Assembly: GCA_028292065.1 (NCBI GenBank)
Contig: JAQGNC010000013.1
Location: 1-5,060, forward strand
Length of the DNA stretch: 5,060 nucleotides
DNA from: Betaproteobacteria bacterium
Lineage (GTDB): Bacteria; Pseudomonadota; Gammaproteobacteria; Burkholderiales; SG8-41
Direction: 5' to 3'
The translations under genes were made by a program, and so were the position numbers. The notes below the pieces were generated by a model that was given only the letters and a program-made list of their open reading frames with translations, did no database searches and was not told the DNA's origin. The stretch's first letter is position 1, and the number at the start of each line of letters is the position of its first letter. Below, in pieces: positions 1-4,179 of this stretch.

Positions 1-50
1 CACCGCGCGCCATCTGCGCCGGCCCTTCGATTTTTCCTGTCGCGCATCAT

Positions 51-1343
51 ATGGACTCCGCACGTCCGCCTCGGGCGTGGACGGCGCTGTGCGGACAAGC
101 GAGGATCGTCTCGCTCGCGGCCCCGGCGCGTAGCGTGGCGGCGATGTACGTCGTTCTCACCGTCGAGCTGCTCAACATGACGGCATATCGCGGCGCTCGC
201 GTGATCGTCACGCTGTTCGCGGTGGACATGGGAGTGCCGCAGTTCTATATCGGGGCGCTGGCCGCGATGTTCTCGGTGTTCCCGATGATGCTGGGCCTGT
301 ATGCGGGCAGGCTGACCGACCGGCTCGGCGTGCGCATCCCGATGGTCGGCGGGTCCGTCGGCGTGGGCTTGGGGCTGCTGGTGCCCTACCTGTTCCCGAC
401 CCTGACCGCGCTGTACGTCTCTGCGGCTTTGATGGGCGCTTCGTGGGTGTTCTACAACGTGTGCGCCCAGAACCTGATCGGCGACCTGAGCAACGCCGAC
501 ACGCGCGCGAAAAACTTCAGTAACTACGGGCTCGTCATGGCCGGCGGGAGCTTCGCGGGGCCAATGGTCGTCGGATTTTCCATCGACCACCTGGGATACC
601 CGCTGTCCTATGTCGTGCTCGCCGCGGTGACGCTCGGCGCGGCCCTCGTCACGACCTATCTGCGTGTTCCTCCGGCGAACGACAAGGCCCCTTCCGGCGC
701 GGAAACGTCGCACTCGGCCAATCTGCTGTCGGACGCGCCCCTGCGGCAGACGCTCATCACGAGCGGCATCGTGCTGACCGGCACCGATCTCTTTCAGTTC
801 TACATGCCGATTTACGGGCGCAGCATCGGCCTGTCCGCGTCGATGATCGGCATCATCCTCGGCACGTTCGCGGTCGCCGCGTTCTTCGTGCGGCTGGTGA
901 TGCCGAGGCTCGTGAAGCGTTACACCCCCGATACGGTATTGATCGGTTCGCTCTACATGGGAGCCGCGGCGTATGTCCTTTTTCCCCTGTTCGAGACACC
1001 GGTGCTGCTTGCGGCAATGGCGTTCGTGCTGGGGCTCGGCATGGGATGCAGCCAACCGGTCAGCCTGATGCTTATCTATGATCGCGCGCCGCCGGGGCGC
1101 TCCGGCGAAGCGCTGGGGCTGCGCCTGATGATCAACAACTTCACCCATATCGTCGTGCCGCTGCTGTTCGGTTCGCTGGGGACCGCTTTCGGGGTTGTGC
1201 CGGTGTTCATCGCCAACTCGGCAATTCTCGGCGCAGGCGGTATTCTCAGCAGCAGGGCGAAAGCGGCTTCGAAGCGTGCGCAACCGGTCGCACACGCTTT
1301 ACTCGCGGATAACGAACCCGATTTGCAAAAGGAAAAATCATGA
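51..1343 (+). CDS. Major facilitator superfamily (MFS) permease
   Basis: A polytopic inner-membrane secondary transporter, 430 aa from this ATG, within the usual MFS range of about 400-450 aa. Hydrophobic segments alternate with short loops over residues ~30-400. The MFS motif A loop between helices 2 and 3 is clear (GRLTDRLGVR, residues 86-95). A hydrophilic central loop (~206-230, rich in Ala, Ser and Asp) separates the two six-helix halves, and the tail (~401-430) is charged. The start is uncertain. No Shine-Dalgarno precedes ATG 51, and the frame has no stop back to the window edge. GTG 135 or ATG 144 (residues 29 and 32) lie just before the first hydrophobic segment and are alternatives. 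Its stop overlaps the ATG of the following dehydrogenase gene, so the two are probably co-transcribed and translationally coupled. The substrate is not readable; the neighbour suggests a small organic acid (inference). Family call is confident, substrate unknown. Confidence 0.9.
   Translation: MDSARPPRAWTALCGQARIVSLAAPARSVAAMYVVLTVELLNMTAYRGARVIVTLFAVDMGVPQFYIGALAAMFSVFPMMLGLYAGRLTDRLGVRIPMVGGSVGVGLGLLVPYLFPTLTALYVSAALMGASWVFYNVCAQNLIGDLSNADTRAKNFSNYGLVMAGGSFAGPMVVGFSIDHLGYPLSYVVLAAVTLGAALVTTYLRVPPANDKAPSGAETSHSANLLSDAPLRQTLITSGIVLTGTDLFQFYMPIYGRSIGLSASMIGIILGTFAVAAFFVRLVMPRLVKRYTPDTVLIGSLYMGAAAYVLFPLFETPVLLAAMAFVLGLGMGCSQPVSLMLIYDRAPPGRSGEALGLRLMINNFTHIVVPLLFGSLGTAFGVVPVFIANSAILGAGGILSSRAKAASKRAQPVAHALLADNEPDLQKEKS
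1329..1333 (+). promoter_or_regulatory. Ribosome-binding site of the hydroxyacid dehydrogenase
   Basis: AAGGA lies six bases before ATG 1340, inside the last codons of the permease gene. It supports the choice of 1340 as start and the ATGA stop/start overlap. Confidence 0.7.
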
Positions 1344-2296
1344 AAATCGCAGTGATCGACGACTATCAGGGCGCGTTCAGCAAGACCAAGGCGTATCCCA
1401 GGCTGAAGGGCCACGACGTGGTCGTCTACAACGACACCGAGAAAGATCCGCAGAAGCTGGCGGAGCGCCTGAAGGACGCCGAAGTCGTCGTGCTCACGCA
1501 GCAGCGCTCGCCGTTCCCGCGCAGCGTGATCGAGCGTCTGCCGAGGCTGAAGATGATCAGCCAGACCGGCAAGAATGCGTATCACATCGACCTCGCCGCG
1601 GCCGCGGAGAAAGGGATCGTCGTGTCGGCGGGCGGCGGCAGCAGCCCGAACCCCACTGCCGAGCTCACGTGGGCGATCATCCTCGCGGGGCTGCGCAACA
1701 TCCCCGAGGAAGTCCAGCGCCTCAAGGACGGCAAGTGGCAGGGCTCGGTCGGTATCGGGCTCAAGGACAAGACCCTCGGCGTCTACGCGTTCGGCCGCAT
1801 CGGCAGCATCGTCGCAGGTGTCGGACGCGCGTTCGGCATGAAAGTGGTCGCGCTCGGCCGTGAAGCCTCGACCGCCAAGGCGCGCGAAGCCGGCTTTGAG
1901 GTCGCTGCGAGCCGGGAAGCGTTCTTCGAAAGCGCCGACATCGTCACCCTGCACCTGCCGCTCAACAAGGACACCCGAGGCATCGTCACCGCGCAGGATC
2001 TCGCGCGCATGAAGCCGACCGCGATGATCGTGAACACCAGCCGCTCGCCGATCATCGCGCAAGGCGCGCTCGAAGAGGCGCTCGCGAAAGGCCGCCCCGG
2101 TTACGCCGCGATCGACGTCTACGACAGCGAGCCGATGACCGACGCCAACCACCCGCTGCTCAAGATGAAGAACGTTCTCTGCACCCCGCATCTCGGCTAC
2201 GTCGAGGAGCGCGTCTACGAAGGCATCTACGGTGTCGCCGTCGACCAGATCGTCGCGTTCGCGGAAGGTAAGCCGATCAATGTGGTTGGTGCGTGA
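1340..2296 (+). CDS. D-2-hydroxyacid dehydrogenase, NAD(P)-dependent
   Basis: Cytoplasmic oxidoreductase that interconverts a 2-keto acid and a D-2-hydroxy acid; 318 aa, normal full length for the family. The substrate domain is split (residues ~1-100 and ~288-318) around a Rossmann cofactor domain (~103-285). The family catalytic triad is intact: Arg235 in VNTSR, Glu264 in YDSEP and His284 in CTPHLGY. The nucleotide loop reads A150-F-G-R-I-G155, so the first glycine of the usual GxGxxG is alanine. The second Rossmann strand ends in LGRE (172-175) instead of the acidic residue typical of NAD-specific members, which could mean NADP(H) preference (inference). ATG 1340 has a Shine-Dalgarno and overlaps the stop of the permease gene, which suggests the permease delivers its substrate or exports its product. 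The gene ends in the repeat-rich gap with a strong hairpin terminator. Exact substrate is unknown; similar proteins are often labelled phosphoglycerate or glyoxylate/hydroxypyruvate reductase without proof. Confidence 0.93.
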   Translation: MKIAVIDDYQGAFSKTKAYPRLKGHDVVVYNDTEKDPQKLAERLKDAEVVVLTQQRSPFPRSVIERLPRLKMISQTGKNAYHIDLAAAAEKGIVVSAGGGSSPNPTAELTWAIILAGLRNIPEEVQRLKDGKWQGSVGIGLKDKTLGVYAFGRIGSIVAGVGRAFGMKVVALGREASTAKAREAGFEVAASREAFFESADIVTLHLPLNKDTRGIVTAQDLARMKPTAMIVNTSRSPIIAQGALEEALAKGRPGYAAIDVYDSEPMTDANHPLLKMKNVLCTPHLGYVEERVYEGIYGVAVDQIVAFAEGKPINVVGA

Positions 2297-2303
2297 CGGC
2301 GAA

Positions 2304-2317
2304 GGGATGAGGGATGA
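2304..2317. repeat. Tandem GGGATGA duplication
   Basis: Two perfect head-to-tail copies of GGGATGA, starting eight bases after the dehydrogenase stop codon. Short and possibly incidental, but it opens a gap that is otherwise made of repeats. Confidence 0.5.
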
Positions 2318-2366
2318 GGCGTTGACGGTGACCGGTCGAACCGAGGGGTGACGCGCAGACGCGAGG

Positions 2367-2448
2367 CGTCATTCTGGCGAAGGTCGGAATCCATCTTGAG
2401 CGGTTTGAAACCGTTTGAAAATGGAGCCTGGCCTGCGCCAGGATGACG
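2367..2448. repeat. Imperfect inverted repeat, REP/MITE-like dispersed element
   Basis: Two 28-base arms (2367-2394 and 2421-2448) are reverse complements at 22 of 28 positions by my hand alignment; the outer ends are CGTCAT and ATGACG. The 26-base centre holds two near-identical ten-base units (2401-2410 and 2411-2420, nine of ten matching). The left arm, starting CGTCATTCTGGCGAAGGTCG, resembles a hairpin repeat commonly scattered in intergenic DNA of proteobacteria; this is from memory, not a search. As RNA it would fold into a long stem-loop after the dehydrogenase gene. It codes for nothing evident. Confidence 0.75.
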
Positions 2449-2451
2449 GCG

Positions 2452-2490
2452 AAAAGCAAAAGGGCTGCGCGACGCAGCCCTTTTGCTTTT
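2452..2490. terminator. Bidirectional intrinsic terminator
   Basis: A perfect hairpin: the 18-base arm AAAAGCAAAAGGGCTGCG (2452-2469), a three-base loop CGA, and its exact reverse complement (2473-2490). The GC-rich core (GGGCTGCG/CGCAGCCC) is followed by TTTTGCTTTT on the + strand and, by symmetry, by the same T-rich tail on the - strand. It lies between convergent genes, so it should stop transcripts of the dehydrogenase operon from the left and of the 185-aa gene from the right. Confidence 0.88.
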
Positions 2491-2493
2491 GCT

Positions 2494-2511
2494 GCAGGCG
2501 AGGGCGCCTGC
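2494..2511. repeat. Small GC-rich hairpin, possible REP-like unit
   Basis: GCAGGCG (2494-2500), loop AGGG, then CGCCTGC (2505-2511), followed by GCTACGG. The stem is perfect. It lies four bases after the terminator and 12 bases from the stop codon of the - strand gene. Similar short hairpins with a flanking GCTACG are common in GC-rich proteobacterial intergenic DNA (recollection, not checked here). Confidence 0.5.
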
Positions 2512-2523
2512 GCTACGGAGGCG

Positions 2524-3081
2524 TCAGTGCAGGTGCTTGTTCCTCGGGTGCAGCGGGATCACGGTCGACGAAGTGCTGTGTTCTTCCCCGGCTTGCGGAA
2601 GCTTCACGCCGGCGGCGTCGAAGAGCTGGTTGATGAGCGCGGCGACCTGCTCGGTCTCAGGCTTGCCGATGTGGCGCGCGAGCAGGCTGCTCACGTCCTC
2701 GACCACGCACTGGCGGCGGAACTCGTGGATCGCTTCGAGGCTCGGGCCGACGAACATCTGGTAGAACTCGTCGTCCGCGCCTTCGGGGTAATACGTGACT
2801 TCCACTTCCGACGCGTACTCGGTCAGCGGGCCGACGTTGTGAAACGCTTCGGTGAGACGGCTCTGGAAGCTGCGGCCCACCTCTCCGGTCCAGCAGATGT
2901 TGACGACGCGTTCTTTCGGGTCGTAACTGATGCCGGGCTCTTCACGCTCCAGGCTGTGGGCATCTGCAATGGTGTCGACGTCGAGGTAATCGAGCCACGG
3001 CCGCATGGCCTGGTCGACCTGCGAAAGCCTCACGCCCTTGCACAGGAAAACGCTGCCATGCACGTGCACTTCGGTTCGCAT
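2524..3081 (-). CDS. Conserved-looking protein of unknown function, 185 aa
   Basis: A soluble protein with no signal peptide or membrane segment, probably cytoplasmic. It starts MRTEVHVHGSVF, an alternating pattern typical of a beta strand. Further probable strands are GISYDPKERVVNICW (~50-64) and SEVEVTYYPE (~91-100); probable helices are ~20-32, ~116-138 and ~141-156. The C-terminal ~25 residues look disordered and end in HPRNKHLH. Acidic residues dominate the middle (EYASEVEV, EGADDEF). I do not recognise it with certainty; the layout reminds me of small Burkholderiales proteins filed as DUF6806, but this is unverified and I assign no function. The frame is open further upstream (to 3324), but ATG 3081 is chosen because GGAG sits eight bases before it and because the upstream extension is Arg-rich, low-complexity and overlaps the next gene. 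Its downstream end meets the bidirectional terminator. Confidence 0.82.
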   Translation of the reverse strand: MRTEVHVHGSVFLCKGVRLSQVDQAMRPWLDYLDVDTIADAHSLEREEPGISYDPKERVVNICWTGEVGRSFQSRLTEAFHNVGPLTEYASEVEVTYYPEGADDEFYQMFVGPSLEAIHEFRRQCVVEDVSSLLARHIGKPETEQVAALINQLFDAAGVKLPQAGEEHSTSSTVIPLHPRNKHLH

Positions 3082-3089
3082 AGGGGAAG

Positions 3090-3093
3090 CTCC
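3090..3093 (-). promoter_or_regulatory. Ribosome-binding site deciding the start of the 185-aa gene
   Basis: GGAG on the - strand, eight bases before ATG 3081. It favours this start over the longer open frame reaching 3324. Confidence 0.65.
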
Positions 3094-3137
3094 AGTGAGC
3101 GATGCCGGGTCGGGACGGTCCTCCGGCGGGGAGGGGG

Positions 3138-3149
3138 AGAATAGCACAA
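3138..3149 (-). promoter_or_regulatory. Possible extended -10 promoter for the 185-aa gene
   Basis: On the - strand the 101-base gap between the two - strand genes contains TTGTGCTATTCT. TATTCT matches four of six bases of the -10 consensus and is preceded by the extended -10 TGn. No good -35 is seen at the usual spacing. The gene may instead be read through from the TctC-like gene upstream. The rest of the gap is G-rich on the + strand and holds nothing else clear. Confidence 0.28.
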
Positions 3150-3182
3150 CACCGCTGCCCCAGCGACCGCGCGGGCGGCGTC

Positions 3183-4112
3183 CTACTGCGGGTCGGCGCG
3201 CAACAGTCCGAGCCCCGCGAGCGCAACCGCGGTGTCCGCACGTTCGCGCTCGAGAAAGTCGCGCAGCGCGTCCCCGGTCGTGACGCACGGCGACCAGCCC
3301 TGACGCGCGAGGTCGCTGCGCCACGTGTCCGATGCGGTCGCGGCGGCGAGCGTGCGTACCCAGAACGCGACGTGCGCTTCATCGATGTCCGCGGCCCCTG
3401 CGACGCCGCGCCACGCGCCGACGACGCAATCGACCGACTGCTCAGGCCACGTCGGCACCGCCGCGAGCACGCCGGGCAGACGCTCGGGCGCCGAGACGCC
3501 GAGCACTCGCACCTGACCACCGGCGAGCCCCGCAATCGCGCTCGCGGCGGTGACGGCGGCGACTTCTGCTTTACCCGAGACGACGTCGGCGACCGCGTCG
3601 ACTGCGGAATCGAAAACGCGGATCTGCAGCGCTTTCGGATCGGCGCCGGCGTGCAGCGCGAGGCGCGCGAGCGCGATGTGATTCGGGTTCCCGAGCGCGG
3701 TCGAAAGCGCAACGCGCAAGTCCGCCGCGTCGGTGCGCAGGCGCTGCAGCAGGTCTGCGCCGCTGCGCATTGCCGAATCGGAGCGCACCACGAAAGCGAT
3801 GTACTCGGTGTACAGCATCGCGATCGCCGTATACGAGCGGTGATCGAAAGCGACGAGGCCGACGAGCTTGTCGCTCGTGAGATTCGGGTGGCTGATCGAC
3901 ACCACGCGCGGATTGCCGCGATGCGCGTCCATGTAAGTCCACGCTTTGCGCGCGCCGTCGCCCGCAACGTTCTTTACCGTAAGCGGCACGTCGACCAGAC
4001 GCTCCGCGTCGATCGCGGCGTGCAGTGCGCGCGCGGTGCGATCGAGGCCGCCGCCGGGCGGTGTGCCCGCGACGATTTCGAGCGGTCCATCAGGAAGCCA
4101 GGGGGTTTGCAT
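3183..4112 (-). CDS. TctC/Bug-family solute-binding protein without a signal peptide
   Basis: 309 aa, homologous in pattern to the extracytoplasmic receptor of tripartite tricarboxylate transporters. The first strand and ligand loop are LEIVAGTPPGGGLD (11-24). Middle-domain signatures are HPNLTSDKLVG (75-85), YTAIAMLYTEYIAFVVRSDS (94-113) and LGNPNHIALARLA (140-152). The hinge-proximal segment VVGAWRGVAG (230-239), following PTWPEQ, is typical of the TctC branch. The family usually has a ~25-residue Sec leader, about 320-330 aa in total. Here the mature-type sequence begins directly at the Met, and an in-frame TAA three codons upstream (4124-4122) excludes an N-terminal extension. No Shine-Dalgarno is visible. 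It is either a cytoplasmic binding protein or a receptor that lost its leader. It is transcribed divergently from a secreted Bug gene 67 bases away, and the 185-aa gene follows 101 bases downstream. No TctA/TctB membrane genes are in view. Ligand unknown, probably a carboxylate by family. Confidence 0.88.
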   Translation of the reverse strand: MQTPWLPDGPLEIVAGTPPGGGLDRTARALHAAIDAERLVDVPLTVKNVAGDGARKAWTYMDAHRGNPRVVSISHPNLTSDKLVGLVAFDHRSYTAIAMLYTEYIAFVVRSDSAMRSGADLLQRLRTDAADLRVALSTALGNPNHIALARLALHAGADPKALQIRVFDSAVDAVADVVSGKAEVAAVTAASAIAGLAGGQVRVLGVSAPERLPGVLAAVPTWPEQSVDCVVGAWRGVAGAADIDEAHVAFWVRTLAAATASDTWRSDLARQGWSPCVTTGDALRDFLERERADTAVALAGLGLLRADPQ

Positions 4113-4133
4113 GCGCGGAGCTTAGCAGTGCTT

Positions 4134-4139
4134 TATGAT
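4134..4139 (+). promoter_or_regulatory. Possible -10 box for the secreted Bug gene
   Basis: TATGAT matches five of six bases of the sigma-70 -10 consensus and lies 40 bases before ATG 4180, in the 67-base spacer between the divergent genes. The only -35-like hexamer, TTGCAT (4107-4112), gives a 21-base spacing, which is too long, so the promoter is tentative and may need an activator. Confidence 0.3.
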
Positions 4140-4151
4140 GAGCTGAAGCTC
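4140..4151. promoter_or_regulatory. Small palindrome in divergent spacer, possible operator
   Basis: GAGCT-GA-AGCTC is an inverted repeat with five-base arms, located between the two divergent starts and just downstream of the TATGAT box. Its place would suit a regulator acting on both genes, but a palindrome this short can occur by chance. Confidence 0.25.
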
Positions 4152-4166
4152 GACCAGAAAAATTGC

Positions 4167-4174
4167 GGAGGAGG
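4167..4174 (+). promoter_or_regulatory. Strong Shine-Dalgarno of the secreted Bug gene
   Basis: GGAGGAGG, five bases before ATG 4180. It selects ATG 4180 over the out-of-frame ATG at 4175 that touches it. It implies high translation, as is common for periplasmic receptors. Confidence 0.85.
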
Positions 4175-4179
4175 ATGTC

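Noticed and set aside
1076..2191. Long - strand open frame opposite the permease/dehydrogenase junction (371 aa)
   Set aside because: It is antisense to two recognisable genes and is rich in Arg, Asp, Ala and Val, as expected for a high-GC shadow frame. No domain is seen.
2443..3144. + strand open frame (233 aa) opposite the 185-aa gene
   Set aside because: It begins inside the terminator hairpin and has no ribosome-binding site. The - strand frame has a good start, a folded-looking sequence and a matching terminator, although the 233-aa translation is less obviously junk than other shadows.
2942..3967. - strand open frame of 341 aa spanning the TctC-like gene and the start of the 185-aa gene
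   Set aside because: Arg/Ser/Ala-rich out-of-frame translation that overlaps two better-supported genes on the same strand.
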